The notes: a model not told the origin generated them from the letters alone. Counted from the stretch's first letter, positions 27,605 to 38,600 are shown. The stretch is DNA of 64,000 nt from Gammaproteobacteria bacterium (GCA_033344735.1 JAWPMW010000001.1:975869-1039868), one strand, 5' to 3'. Program-made: numbers and translations.

Positions 27605-28195
27605 ATGCTTACTTTTCCTCACAAATCAATATTTGGAATTATTCTGGTTTGTTTCATTTTCATGTTACTACCAACGAATGTTCAAAAATTTTTCTACCTT
27701 AATATAGAAAGTTTTAAACAAGGAGAATATTGGCGCTTCCTATCTGCACATTTAATTCATTACTCATGGATGCACTGCATTAGCAATGTTGCAGGCTTAG
27801 TACTTTTAATAACAATATTCAAAAATTCCAAACTATATATATACTGGTTCTTGGCATCTGTTGTTATCGCCATCGCAGTAAGTAGCGGACTGATAATTTT
27901 TAGTAATCGGCTTATGTGGTATGTAGGATTTTCAGGTGTATTAACAGGCTTATATGCATACGCATCAATAAAAACATATAGCGAGAATATTAAATTATCA
28001 ATGGTAGTATTAATAACACTATCCATATACGTGACAATACAGATACTACAAGGCGAGCTGATCAGCTCTATATTAATTCCTGATTTAAAAGCATCGTCAT
28101 ATGCTCACGCATACGGTTTATGTGCTGGAACTTTATTTGGAATTTTTGATAACTTTATTACTAACCACAAGGTCAAAGTTAGTACTGACAGGTAG
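27605..28195 (+). CDS. rrtA: Rhombosortase (rhomboid-family intramembrane protease)
   Basis: Inner-membrane serine protease of the rhomboid superfamily. The 196-residue product has about six membrane helices, the catalytic GFSG at 108-111 (Ser110) and catalytic His168 in SYAHAYGL. The N-terminal EYWRFLSAHLIHYSWMHCISN block (41-61) matches the rhombosortase subfamily better than GlpG-type proteins, which have GxSG but also a cytoplasmic domain absent here. Rhombosortases cleave GlyGly-CTERM tails so that the substrate can be released or further modified at the surface. Its divergent neighbour carries such a tail, supporting a dedicated pair. Confidence 0.85.
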   Translation: MLTFPHKSIFGIILVCFIFMLLPTNVQKFFYLNIESFKQGEYWRFLSAHLIHYSWMHCISNVAGLVLLITIFKNSKLYIYWFLASVVIAIAVSSGLIIFSNRLMWYVGFSGVLTGLYAYASIKTYSENIKLSMVVLITLSIYVTIQILQGELISSILIPDLKASSYAHAYGLCAGTLFGIFDNFITNHKVKVSTDR

Positions 28196-28212
28196 TCAGA
28201 TTATTTATAGGT

Positions 28213-29022
28213 CTATACCATGCAGGGCTTTCTGCGGTGATAGTACTTAACATCACTAAAGCTAACATCTTCAGCTCCACCACCCATATACATATCTTTA
28301 ACGCTATCTGATTCAGATAATTCTTTTGCAGATCCTTTTAACACTACGCGGCCATTCTCAATAATATAACCTGTCTTAGCATATTTAAGCGCTATATTTG
28401 CATTTTGCTCTGATACCAAGAAGCTCACACCGTCCTGTTCGTTTAATGTTTTTACAATTTCAAATATTTCTTCAATTAACTGAGGAGCAAGACCCATAGA
28501 AGGCTCATCCAATAAAATCAAATTAGGCCTAGCCATCATAGCTCTACCCATAGCAACCATTTGTTGCTCACCACCAGAACACAGCCCACCTAAGTTCTTT
28601 CTGCGGTCTCTGATACGCTTGAATCTATCATAAACGTATTCTAAATCTTGTTTAACCGACGCAGAGTCTGCATTTCGAATAAATGATCCGGTTAAAAGAT
28701 TTTCTTCTACTGTTAAGTGGCCAAAAATATGCCGGCCTTCCAATACTTGTACAACACCTGTTTTCACCATGTCATATGCCGACATAGTTTTTATATCAAC
28801 ACCGTTATACTCAATTGAGCCTTTGCTAACTTCACCACGTTCTGCTTCTAATAATCTTGAAACAGCTTTACATGTCGTTGTTTTACCAGAACCGTTAGCA
28901 CCCAGCAGTGAAACAATCTCACCTTTTTGAACTTCTATAGATACACCGTGCAATGCTGAGATGACACACGCATAAAGAACTTCAATATTTTTAATCGCTA
29001 GTATGGGTGTTTCGGTACTCAT
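28213..29022 (-). CDS. ABC transporter ATPase, LivF type
   Basis: Cytoplasmic ATPase of a branched-chain-amino-acid-type (HAAT) importer. The 269-residue product has Walker A GANGSGKT (about 41-48), Q-loop region, signature CSGGEQQM, Walker B LILLDEPSMGLAP, and switch-region SEQNANIALKYA typical of LivF. It is about 30 residues longer than E. coli LivF, the excess being at the C-terminus. It is the last gene of the transporter set, separated from the binding protein by a strong hairpin. Confidence 0.9.
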   Translation of the reverse strand: MSTETPILAIKNIEVLYACVISALHGVSIEVQKGEIVSLLGANGSGKTTTCKAVSRLLEAERGEVSKGSIEYNGVDIKTMSAYDMVKTGVVQVLEGRHIFGHLTVEENLLTGSFIRNADSASVKQDLEYVYDRFKRIRDRRKNLGGLCSGGEQQMVAMGRAMMARPNLILLDEPSMGLAPQLIEEIFEIVKTLNEQDGVSFLVSEQNANIALKYAKTGYIIENGRVVLKGSAKELSESDSVKDMYMGGGAEDVSFSDVKYYHRRKPCMV

Positions 29023-29052
29023 TTTTTAACCTTATTTATGTCTTTAAATTAA

Positions 29053-29080
29053 CCTACCGGACCATTATAGATCCGGTAGG
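29053..29080. terminator. 9-bp hairpin after binding-protein gene
   Basis: CCTACCGGA pairs perfectly with TCCGGTAGG across a 10-base loop. It lies between the binding-protein gene and the last ATPase gene, and on the transcript is followed by an A/T-rich tract. Likely a partial terminator or mRNA-stabilising hairpin that gives excess binding protein, a common operon design. Confidence 0.65.
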
Positions 29081-29110
29081 GAAATATACTCTTACGACTA
29101 GGTCTCGATC

Positions 29111-30454
29111 TTAAAGGTCGAAGTCATCGTCGTTGTTGCTTGCATCACAAGGACGTCTCTCGATGCCATTGTCTGCTGCATACTTCTCTGCACCTGCATC
29201 AATGATTGCTTGTGATAATGGTACATCACCTTCAATCCAATCTGACACAATGTTCCACTGACGTGCACTCGCATCCCATTGCTGGAATTTCGCTAAGTGA
29301 CCGCCTACATGGTCCATACAGCTCAAGTTCAACTCAGGCACTAAGCCAGTTGCGCCTAACTCTTCAATGCGTGCTGCAGTTAGAGTTAAGTTCTCAAAGC
29401 CCCAACGAGCTTCTGAGCTAGTTAACGCACGGTTACCAAATCGCTCTTGAGCAATTCTTAGTGCTTCTGTGTGAACAACACCAGCTAGTACACCTAAGTT
29501 CCAATATACAGAACCTAAACGTGACTTATCCTGAAGGTCGCCGTTACCTGCGCCATACACGTCAGAAATGATGTCTTGAACCACTTTGAAGTCTGTGCCC
29601 GCAGGGTGAGTTGTAATCGCTTGGTAGCCATCTGCTGCACTACCTGCTGGAATTACGTCCTCATCTGAGTTAGACCAGATGTTTCCGATTAATCGGCTTA
29701 CTGGATAACCCATACGCTTAGCAGTCTGCATAGCCACTGGATTCATCACACCCCAGCCACGTAGTAATACGTAGTCAGGCTTTGATTTACGAATCTTCAA
29801 CCATTGTGATTGCTGCTCGTTACCTGGGTGAGGTACTTCGATTGCTTCATGTGAACATCCGTGCTTCTCACACATGCTGTCCATGAAATCAATTGCTTCA
29901 CGACCATACGGTGATCCGTGGAACAACATCGCAATCTTCTTACCTTTAAGATTGCTCATGCCACCTTCTAAACCACCAATGTAGTGCACCATAATTGAGT
30001 GCTCATCATATGTGTTGATGCCTGGCATAAAGTAGTATGGGAAAATATCGCCACGTTGACCGGCTGTTTTACCATGGTTCACTGCGATGATTGGCATCTT
30101 GTCTGCGCGACCTGTTTCGATCAATGCAGTTGAGATACCTACTGATAGTGGATCAAAAAATACAGCGCCACCTTCACGATCTTTCAATCGCTTGTAGCAC
30201 TCTACTCCACGCTCTACTGAATACTCAGTTTCACACTCAGACCAAATTAGCTTAACTCCGCCGATACCGCCACGTGAGTTCAACAAATTATAATAGTCTA
30301 AGATTCCACCAAAATATCCTGTACCACCCGCTGCATATGGGCCCACACGATAACTTGGGATTGGAACGTACATCGTATCTTCTGCTACGACTACGCTACT
30401 GGTGCTGACCATCGCAAATAATGCGGCTGCCAGTATCATTACTCTCGTCTTCAT
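29111..30454 (-). CDS. ABC transporter periplasmic binding protein, LivK/HAAT type
   Basis: Captures the transporter's ligand in the periplasm. The 447-residue product has a signal peptide (1-24, ending VVA-ED) and a type-1 periplasmic-binding fold. The region GVECYKRLKDREGGAVFFDPLSVGIS (about 84-109) fits, and a His/Pro-rich segment (AIEVPHPGNEQQSQW) contributes to the hinge. It is longer than amino-acid LivK (about 370), as seen in members associated with aromatic or acyl substrates. A strong Shine-Dalgarno (AAGGAGT) precedes the ATG. Ligand unknown; the acyl-CoA-ligase-like gene in the cluster favours an organic acid. Confidence 0.88.
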   Translation of the reverse strand: MKTRVMILAAALFAMVSTSSVVVAEDTMYVPIPSYRVGPYAAGGTGYFGGILDYYNLLNSRGGIGGVKLIWSECETEYSVERGVECYKRLKDREGGAVFFDPLSVGISTALIETGRADKMPIIAVNHGKTAGQRGDIFPYYFMPGINTYDEHSIMVHYIGGLEGGMSNLKGKKIAMLFHGSPYGREAIDFMDSMCEKHGCSHEAIEVPHPGNEQQSQWLKIRKSKPDYVLLRGWGVMNPVAMQTAKRMGYPVSRLIGNIWSNSDEDVIPAGSAADGYQAITTHPAGTDFKVVQDIISDVYGAGNGDLQDKSRLGSVYWNLGVLAGVVHTEALRIAQERFGNRALTSSEARWGFENLTLTAARIEELGATGLVPELNLSCMDHVGGHLAKFQQWDASARQWNIVSDWIEGDVPLSQAIIDAGAEKYAADNGIERRPCDASNNDDDFDL

Positions 30455-30523
30455 ATTTTTACTACTCCTTTAGGATGCTTTTTTGTGTTTCCCAACTACT
30501 TGTTCGGGAATTTATAATTCTGT

Positions 30524-31630
30524 TTACTTAGAGAATGGCCACACTCTTAATTTTTGTTTAGTGGTATTCCACAATGCTGCGAATCCACCTGGCTCTCTAA
30601 TAAGTAGAACAATAATAATTGTTCCAACTACAATTTTAGAGTTGTTCTCTACGAATGCTGTATCCAGTGTACCGCCACCAAAGATTGCATCACCAAGTCG
30701 TGTCACTAATATTGGCCAGCCATATACGAAAATTGCACCTAGGAATGAACCTAGAATAGAGCCCAGTCCACCAACGATCACCATGAACATTACTAAGAAT
30801 GATCTGCGCAGATTAAAGATCATAAAATCAAGATTGCCAATGTAGCAGTACGAATACATAGCACCAGCAACGCCACAATAGAATGTGCTAACAAAGAATG
30901 CCATTAGCTTTGTTTTTGCAACTGATATACCAATTACGTTCGCTGCAATATCCATATCACGCACTGCCATCCAATTCCGGCCAGTAGAGCTTCGTACCAT
31001 ATTCTTACAAGCAACGATTAATGCGATCGTGACTGTCAGAGTAATGATGTAACGCCCACGTGATGAATGCCAAAATGCATCATTAAGTGGAGTTAGCTCT
31101 TGGAATGGGAATACTTTGTAGTGAAATGGCGGTAAAGCAACAACACCAGAAGAGGTGTAATTCAAAAACCATGGATATGCATTAAATACCCACTCCGCGA
31201 AGAATTGAGCGGCTAATGTTGAAACGATTAAGTAAAAGCCTTTAATCCTTAGTGCCGGCAGTCCAAATATTATACCTACCAGACCTGCAATTATCCCTGC
31301 TAAAAAGAATGCGAGCGGGATGTACATAAAATCAACTCGTAGAATCAAGTTAAAGGCAGCAAATGCACCAAAGCACATAAATCCGGCTGTTCCTAAAGAC
31401 AACTGCCCTGTATATCCAGTTGCTATATTTAATCCTAACGTGGCTACTCCAAGTACCATCATTGGAATAAATATGGCACTAAGCAAATAATCACTGGCTA
31501 ACCAGGTCACCAGCCCGTACATAACAACCACAACAAACAATGTTGCTACAAAACGATCTTCCTTGAGTGGAAGCATGCGACGGTCGGCCGCAAAACTTTT
31601 TACTAATCTCCCTGCTTCACGATAATACAT
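30524..31630 (-). CDS. ABC transporter permease, LivM type
   Basis: Inner-membrane permease. The 368-residue product has about nine hydrophobic helices and LivM family blocks: LGVATLGLNIATGYTGQLSLGTAGF near residues 60-85, the EAA-like loop RDMDIAANVIGISVAKTKLMAF and GGLGSILGSFLGAI. It lies 2 bases from the LivH-type permease, so translation is coupled. Confidence 0.92.
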   Translation of the reverse strand: MYYREAGRLVKSFAADRRMLPLKEDRFVATLFVVVVMYGLVTWLASDYLLSAIFIPMMVLGVATLGLNIATGYTGQLSLGTAGFMCFGAFAAFNLILRVDFMYIPLAFFLAGIIAGLVGIIFGLPALRIKGFYLIVSTLAAQFFAEWVFNAYPWFLNYTSSGVVALPPFHYKVFPFQELTPLNDAFWHSSRGRYIITLTVTIALIVACKNMVRSSTGRNWMAVRDMDIAANVIGISVAKTKLMAFFVSTFYCGVAGAMYSYCYIGNLDFMIFNLRRSFLVMFMVIVGGLGSILGSFLGAIFVYGWPILVTRLGDAIFGGGTLDTAFVENNSKIVVGTIIIVLLIREPGGFAALWNTTKQKLRVWPFSK

Positions 31631-31632
31631 GC

Positions 31633-32553
31633 TTAAACTCTCTCAATTTCTTTCTCACCGAATATGCCGGTGGGTCGAATCATTAAAAATATCAGTGCAG
31701 TAGTATATGCCCACCAGTGCTCAATACCTTGGCCACCAAATAACTCAGCTAAATATATTTCGCCCAGTTTTTCACTCGCACCAATAATGAGTCCTCCCAC
31801 AATGGCGCCTGGAATTGAAGACAAACCACCAATTAGAATGACTGGCAAACCTTTTAACACAGCAGCTGTTAATGTAAATGAAACACTGACACGATCACCC
31901 CATAAAAGGCCGGCAATCAGACATATGACACCTGTTACTGCCCATACAATGGCCCAAATACGATTAAGTGGAATACCGACAGCCATAGCAGCCATGTGAT
32001 CATCTGATACTGCACGTAAAGATAACCCTGTTCTGGTGTACTGGAAGAATAACGTTAAACCCAGAATCATTGACCCCGCGATTACCGCAGCTGCAATATC
32101 AAATTGACTAATAATAATGTCTAGTCCTAGCCCCGGGAATTTATCGATTAAGAAAATTGGGTCGTTTGATATACCTAGATCTACACCATGTACAGCTGAA
32201 TCCCATACACCTTGAGCTAATCCCTCTAAGAAGTAGTTCAGACCTACTGTTGCCATAAATAATGATAACAACGACTGGTTTGCTAAAGGCCGCATGACTG
32301 TTCTTTCAATAATAATCCCCATAACAACCATGATAACTAGCGTAATGGAGAACGCGACCCAGAAATTCACTTGTCGCTCAGTCATACTTACAAAAGTCAA
32401 CGCTGCAAATAAAAGCATTGTTCCTTGAGCAAAGTTGAACACACCGGAGGACTTATAAATAAGTACAAAACCGATTGCTACCAAAGAGTACATTACCCCG
32501 GATAATAACCCTCCGACTAATACCTCAAGAAAAAACGGCAACCCTTCCCACAT
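31633..32553 (-). CDS. ABC transporter permease, LivH type
   Basis: Second inner-membrane permease of the importer. The 306-residue product has about eight helices, an N-terminal GLLSGVMYSLVAIGFVLIYKSSGV block, the coupling helix SDDHMAAMAVGIPLNRIWA and GGLSSIPGAIVGGLIIG. Start and length match LivH proteins. Directly followed by the LivM-type gene. Confidence 0.92.
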   Translation of the reverse strand: MWEGLPFFLEVLVGGLLSGVMYSLVAIGFVLIYKSSGVFNFAQGTMLLFAALTFVSMTERQVNFWVAFSITLVIMVVMGIIIERTVMRPLANQSLLSLFMATVGLNYFLEGLAQGVWDSAVHGVDLGISNDPIFLIDKFPGLGLDIIISQFDIAAAVIAGSMILGLTLFFQYTRTGLSLRAVSDDHMAAMAVGIPLNRIWAIVWAVTGVICLIAGLLWGDRVSVSFTLTAAVLKGLPVILIGGLSSIPGAIVGGLIIGASEKLGEIYLAELFGGQGIEHWWAYTTALIFLMIRPTGIFGEKEIERV

Positions 32554-32586
32554 ATCTTATTTTCCTCTATCCCTTAAACTAGGATT

Positions 32587-33375
32587 TTAATGACTAACAC
32601 CTAAGTAGGCATCAATGACATCTTGATTATTCATCACTTCTTCTGGTGTTCCGTCACCAATTTTTTTACCGTAATCCATCACTACGACATGATCTGAGAC
32701 ATCCATGACAACTCCCATATCATGCTCAATTAACACAACAGTGGTTCCTAGATTCCTGTTGACCTCTTGTATGAAACAGGACATATCTAATTTTTCTTCC
32801 ATAGTCATCCCTGCCATAGGTTCATCTAGCAACAACATTTTTGGTTGTGCTGCTAATGCACGCCCCAGTTCTACACGTTTTTGCAACCCATATGGCAACG
32901 AAGATACAGGCGTTTTACGAATTGACTGCAAACCCAAGAACTCAATAATTTTTTCAACTTCCTTTCTGCTTTCTAACTCTTCACGTCGTGCTCGCCCAAT
33001 ATTTAAAGCTGTTTCCCAGAAAGTCGCTTTCATGAAACTATTTCTGCCTGTCATAATGTTATCCAGAGTCGACATGCCAGCAAATAATGCGATATTTTGG
33101 AAAGTTCTACCAATCCCCATACTGGCCGCTGTACCGGGCTTCATTTTTTTAAACTGCTTACCTTCAAAAGTAATTGTGCCTTCTTGTGGAATGTAGACAC
33201 CATTAATGACATTCAACATGGAACTTTTACCTGCCCCGTTAGGGCCAATTACCGCACATATTTCACCTTCATATACATTAAAGCTAATGTCAGTAATTGC
33301 CTTTACGCCTTTAAAAGACAGGCTAATATCATCTAGAACGAGGATAGGTTTTTTAGATTCTGTACTAGTATTCAT
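32587..33375 (-). CDS. ABC transporter ATPase, LivG type
   Basis: The 262-residue product has Walker A GPNGAGKS (about 40-47), signature SSLPYGLQKRVELGRAL, Walker B MLLLDEPMAGMT, and IEHDMGVVMDVSDHVVVMDYGKKIGDG, the LivG hallmark. It is the second gene of the transporter set and lies 13 bases after the acyl-CoA-synthetase-like gene, arguing for one transcript. Confidence 0.92.
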   Translation of the reverse strand: MNTSTESKKPILVLDDISLSFKGVKAITDISFNVYEGEICAVIGPNGAGKSSMLNVINGVYIPQEGTITFEGKQFKKMKPGTAASMGIGRTFQNIALFAGMSTLDNIMTGRNSFMKATFWETALNIGRARREELESRKEVEKIIEFLGLQSIRKTPVSSLPYGLQKRVELGRALAAQPKMLLLDEPMAGMTMEEKLDMSCFIQEVNRNLGTTVVLIEHDMGVVMDVSDHVVVMDYGKKIGDGTPEEVMNNQDVIDAYLGVSH

Positions 33376-33388
33376 CGTATTCGTTTAA

Positions 33389-35224
33389 TTACGCTGTTTG
33401 TAATTTAAGCTGCACTACAAGTTCACCATTTGAATCAGTGATATCGTATTTATCTGCGCCAGAATATAAGGCATCAATCAATGACTTATAATTGTTTGCA
33501 ATGACATCGCGTCGGATTTTACGAGACCTTGTCATTTCTCCTACGCTGGCATTTAACTGAGTATGCAATACCGTGTGTCTCATAATCTGAGGACAGTTAT
33601 CACCGGCAACATGCTGCATACATGAATTAACTTCTTTCACTTTTGATGAAATTAATTCAGTGACCTCGTCTTTTGTAGCAAGATCGCGCAGACCGGTAAA
33701 TTGCATTTGTTTTCTCTCAGCCCAAGCACCCACTGATTCAGAATCAATAACAATTAACGCTGCAATATGTTCTCTTTGCTCACCGATAACGACCGCATCT
33801 TGAATATATGGAGACGACTTAAGTGCGTTTTCGATTTGCTTAGGCAAGAAGTCCTCACCATTACTAAACTTACTAATACAATCTGCTCTTTCAATCACAT
33901 GTATATGGTTATCTACCATTTCACCAATGTCGCCTGTCTTGATCCAACCATCAGCACTCACTACTGTATTAGTATGAGCATCATCACGATAGTAGCCTTT
34001 AAATGCGTTGCTGCCTTTAAAACAAATCTCTTTATTAGAATCCACTTTCACTACTACACCAGGCAATGGAGCACCCACCATAGTTTCGGCATGGTCGGAA
34101 CTAATATCTTGTGCATCTTGCACACTCATACACCCAGCACTTTCTGCGCAACCATAGGTCGCTTTCAAGTTAATACCTAATGCTAGATAAAATTTAAATA
34201 TATCTTCACTCAGTACATCTGCACCCACATACGCATGCTTGATATTACTTAATCCGTACAAATCTTTAATTTGATTAAACACCAATTTATCACCCAGCCA
34301 TGTACGACCTTGAGTAAGCAAGGAACCCATGTGCTTTTTGATTAATGACGAATTAGTATTTTCTGCTCTTGAATTAATTTGAGAATAAATTGCTTTGTAG
34401 AAATGTGGAGGACCAAAGAATAAGGTCGGGCCGACTTCACGCATATCCGTAAGAATTGTTTCATTACTTTCAGGACAGTTAATGGTGTAGCCTTTAATCA
34501 TCCATAGCGCATAGACAAAGAACAATGTATTTGCATAACACAGCGGAAGATAAGCATAGACTTCCTCATCTTCGCCTATACCTTCTTTATCGACAAATGC
34601 TTGGCCAGTAGTCAAAAAGTTAGAGTGCGTTAAAATAGCACCTCGGCAATGACCTGATGCCCCTGCAGTATAAACTATAAATGCTTCAGAATCGGGAGTA
34701 ACTTTTGAGCTGACATCATCCATAAATGATGGGTGCTCTTTTGCAAACTGCTCACCACGCTCTTCGAACTCTATGTAGCTCTTAAGATGTGTATGATCAT
34801 AATCTCTCATGCCTCGCTCATCGAAGTAAATTACTTCAGAAAGCAAAGGTAGCTCTTTTATGACTTCATAAATTGCATCAACTTGTTGCTGATCTTGAAG
34901 TACTGCAAATCGTGCTTCACAATTTTCTAATAAACCTTTCAATTCTTCAGTGGTTGAATCCGCATGCATGGGCACGGGTATTGCACCTAAACTTTGGGCT
35001 GCCAAAATTGAGAAGAATAATGGTGGGACGTTATTACCAATAACTGCAACTTTATCTCCAGGCTTTAAGCCTGTTGCTGCGAACCCACAAGCCAATTTTT
35101 GAACTTCATTTGCAACATCCTTCCACGAATATGAATTCCATATACCGTGTCGCTTCATTCGAAGCGCCGGGTGATTACTACTTTGTGTTGCATGTTGTTG
35201 CAGTAGACTAGGAAATGTTTCCAT
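33389..35224 (-). CDS. AMP-binding acyl-CoA synthetase-like protein
   Basis: Member of the ANL superfamily, normally activating a carboxylic acid through an adenylate. The 611-residue product keeps later motifs: ATYGCAESAGCMSVQ for the A5 region, GWIKTGDIGEM for A7, and a basic MTRSRKIRRDVI end with candidate Lys. The P-loop at about 185-195 reads YTAGASGHCRG where YTSGTTGxPKG is usual, so the phosphate-binding Thr and Lys are changed (Lys to Arg). It is the first gene of the LivGHMKF-type set and may trap an imported acid as its CoA ester. Whether it is fully active is open. Confidence 0.82.
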   Translation of the reverse strand: METFPSLLQQHATQSSNHPALRMKRHGIWNSYSWKDVANEVQKLACGFAATGLKPGDKVAVIGNNVPPLFFSILAAQSLGAIPVPMHADSTTEELKGLLENCEARFAVLQDQQQVDAIYEVIKELPLLSEVIYFDERGMRDYDHTHLKSYIEFEERGEQFAKEHPSFMDDVSSKVTPDSEAFIVYTAGASGHCRGAILTHSNFLTTGQAFVDKEGIGEDEEVYAYLPLCYANTLFFVYALWMIKGYTINCPESNETILTDMREVGPTLFFGPPHFYKAIYSQINSRAENTNSSLIKKHMGSLLTQGRTWLGDKLVFNQIKDLYGLSNIKHAYVGADVLSEDIFKFYLALGINLKATYGCAESAGCMSVQDAQDISSDHAETMVGAPLPGVVVKVDSNKEICFKGSNAFKGYYRDDAHTNTVVSADGWIKTGDIGEMVDNHIHVIERADCISKFSNGEDFLPKQIENALKSSPYIQDAVVIGEQREHIAALIVIDSESVGAWAERKQMQFTGLRDLATKDEVTELISSKVKEVNSCMQHVAGDNCPQIMRHTVLHTQLNASVGEMTRSRKIRRDVIANNYKSLIDALYSGADKYDITDSNGELVVQLKLQTA

Positions 35225-35658
35225 ATTAATTTTTATGACAACTCTTAATATTAATAAACGTTTTTATGAGGCCCACACAATTAAAACTCAATAGCTAACA
35301 AAAATGCACACTGGTAGCGGACATAGATTGTAACCTTAAGTAAATATCGTATTACTTTGACCTATTGATTGATAGCTATCTTGACACTATTCATTGTTTT
35401 AATATGTGTCAGCTTTTGAGGGATCACTCCTCCACCCTTAGTACGACTTGTTAACCGTAATATGTGTAAACTACACCAACGGACTGGGAAATCCAATATT
35501 TTTTTTCATTTTCAACGCTTACTATAATCGTTCTAAATTATGCTTAATAAACAGCCGCTATCTTGCTGGATTTTATAGACTTTCAACCACTTCATAAATA
35601 TAAATAATAGAGAAAGTTTCGATATATCATTGGCTTACAGTGGGAAACTAAGGGGATT
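35225..35658. other. Intergenic region upstream of the transporter operon
   Basis: 434 bases, AT-rich, containing the promoter for the acyl-CoA-synthetase/ABC-transporter operon. No ORF, RNA gene or clear terminator is seen for the hybrid-kinase gene that ends at its right edge. Confidence 0.45.
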
Positions 35659-38600
35659 TCAACTTTCGCGGTAATCTGATAACTCTCTTATAGCAGTACT
35701 GCCAGCTTGATCATTTTTAAGAATGCGTTCTTCAAACTCTTCAGCACACACGGGGCGACCAATATAATACCCTTGAATATAGTCACAATCTAATGCTTTC
35801 AAGAACTCCTGCTGCTGGCGAGTTTCTACACCTTCCGCGACTACTTTCAGACGCATGCTTTTAGCCAGAGCAATAATACTTTGAACAATTGCACGGTCAT
35901 CAGCATCAGTTTCTACATCTCTCACAAAAGCAGCATCAATTTTCAATAAATCGATCGGGAAGCGCTTCAAGTAATTTAATGAAGAATAGCCTGTGCCAAA
36001 ATCATCAACTGCTAATTGAACCCCCATATCTTTGAGTCGCTGCAATATTTCTATCACTCGCTCTGGATTATGCATTATGGTGCTTTCAGTTATCTCTAAC
36101 TCAAGCAAAGAAGGATCAATTTGAGTCTCATCAAGCACTTGCTTTACTTGATTAATAATTTCACCATTTTCAAGTTGAACACCGGACAAATTAACCGCAA
36201 TTGAATATGGCCCAAAACCTTGGTCTATCCAGTCTTTGATTTGCAAACATGCGCCAATCATTACCCATAAACCAATTTCATTAATAATGCCGGTTTCTTC
36301 TGCTAAAGGAATGAACTCTTGAGGGCAAATAATACCTTTTTGGGGGTGGTTCCAGCGTACCAACGCTTCCATGCCTACAATTTGATTTGTCTTTAAATCA
36401 GCTTTAGGTTGGAAATACACATCTATTTGATCACGACTAACAGAACGACGAAGATCAGCTTCTATTTCCATTTTGCGTGTCACTGCTGCTTCCATGTCGC
36501 TTTCATAAAAGAAGTAGCTGCGCCCCACTTCTTTAGCTCGAAACATAGCTGTATCTGCATGTTTCATAAGATCACCAATATTATCTCCATCTAATGGATA
36601 TAGTGAGATACCAATACTGGTTGATACAAAAATTTCTTGTCCTGAAAACGAGAAAGGCTGTTCAATACTGTCACATATTGTTTGCGCTATCCTAGCTACC
36701 GAATCACGTGATTTTGCTCGATCTACAATAATGGTAAATTCATCACCACCTAATCGAGCCACCATGTCACCACTGCGTACACATCGCTGCAAACGATCTG
36801 CCACTGCTTTTAACAGAAGATCGCCTACGCTATGCCCTAATGTATCATTAACTAATTTAAATCGGTCTAGATCCAAAAATAACATTGCCACCATATCATT
36901 GCTGCTATACGCTTTACCTAGCAATTCATTTAGGTGTTTTGATAAAGTAGTGCGGTTCGGCAATCCAGTCAACGGATCAGTATACGCAAGTTGACGCACA
37001 TGACGTTCAACGCTTGCCGCATGCAGTAACCGAGATATACGTTGTCGCAAAACTGCAAAGTGAACTGGTTTAGGCAAGTAATCAGTGGCGCCTACTTTGA
37101 ATGCGCGCTCAACCGACTCTTCATCATCTAGTGCTGTCACAATCAAAATAGGTATATGACTACCATTTTCTAGTGTTCGAATTTCTTCGCAAGCAGTAAA
37201 CCCGTCCATTTCTGGCATCATGGCATCAAGTAACACCAAGTCTGGCATATTATTTTGGCAGTATTGCAGCGCTTCCTGCCCATTTTCTACTTCGTGAAGT
37301 TCGTAACCATCTGAGTCCAACACATTCATCAATGCAAGACGCATACTGCGATCATCATCAGCGATAAGTACTCTATCCACCTGATCACTTGCTCTTACTT
37401 CACTGGTTGGCAACGTTTGCGAATATTCTGGGTCAATCAGTTTATTTAAATACTCTATTACGCGATCCACTTCTTCAAATAATGCAATTAACTGAGTATT
37501 AGCATCTTGTAATTCATTAGCTCTTCCCATGTCTTCAATTTCTTTAGACACATTTGCTAATTCAACTGCACCAAAATTTTTACTACTTCCTTTTATACTA
37601 TGAGCAAAATGCTGAACTTGCTCCGCGTCTTTTGAATTCACCGCATCTTCCAATGACGTTACTAAGATTGGCAGATCCTCAACATAAGCTTTTACCATTT
37701 GGTCAAATGCAGAAGCAACACTGTCACGCAGTTCTTCAATTCGTTCTTCATCTATTGGACCAGTTACCCCAGGCTGGGCTACATCAACTACTGGAATACC
37801 ATCAACTGTATTTTCATTCTCGTCAACATCAGGCAACCATTGTTCTAGTTTTGCGCGAATTCTATCTAGCTTTAAAGGCTTTGATAAATAATCATCCATC
37901 CCTGCTTGCAAACATTTCTGTCGATCACCTTCCTGTACATTAGCGGTCATAGCAATGATAGGTATGCCGGCACTTTTCCCTCCAGTTGTACGAATTTTTA
38001 GTGTAGCTTGATACCCGTCCATTTCAGGCATATTGCAGTCCATAAAGACCAAGTCAAATCGATTCCTCTCCAGCAAGTTAGTTGCGTCTATGCCATTGCT
38101 AGCAACAATTACAGAACAACCCAGACGCTCCAGCATACCAATAGCAACCTGCTGGTTTGCAGCATTATCTTCAGCCACTAAAATATGCGCGCTAATGGAA
38201 TTATCATTATTATCAACCTCCTCAGTAAACAATGGATTGATAATATTCATACTACCCTTCATAACTGTTGAGATTGAATCATAAAGGCTAGATTGCAGAA
38301 CGGGCTTTTGCACAAAGCCATCGATTTCCACAAATCGCTCTAGGAAAGATTCTGCATGCGCTTGATTTGTCATTAATAACATTTTCACCAGACTCACTTC
38401 TGGGTTTCGACTGATTGAACGCATCAATTCGATACCATTACAGCCCGGCATTAATTCATCTATAAGTGCCACATCAAATGGTTTATTAGTGTGAGTGGCA
38501 TGACGCAATTTCAATAAAGCAGAATCACTGCTATCAGCACATTCAACATAAGCACCCCACTTTTCAAATGTTTGCTGTATATTAAATTGAACGATTTCAC

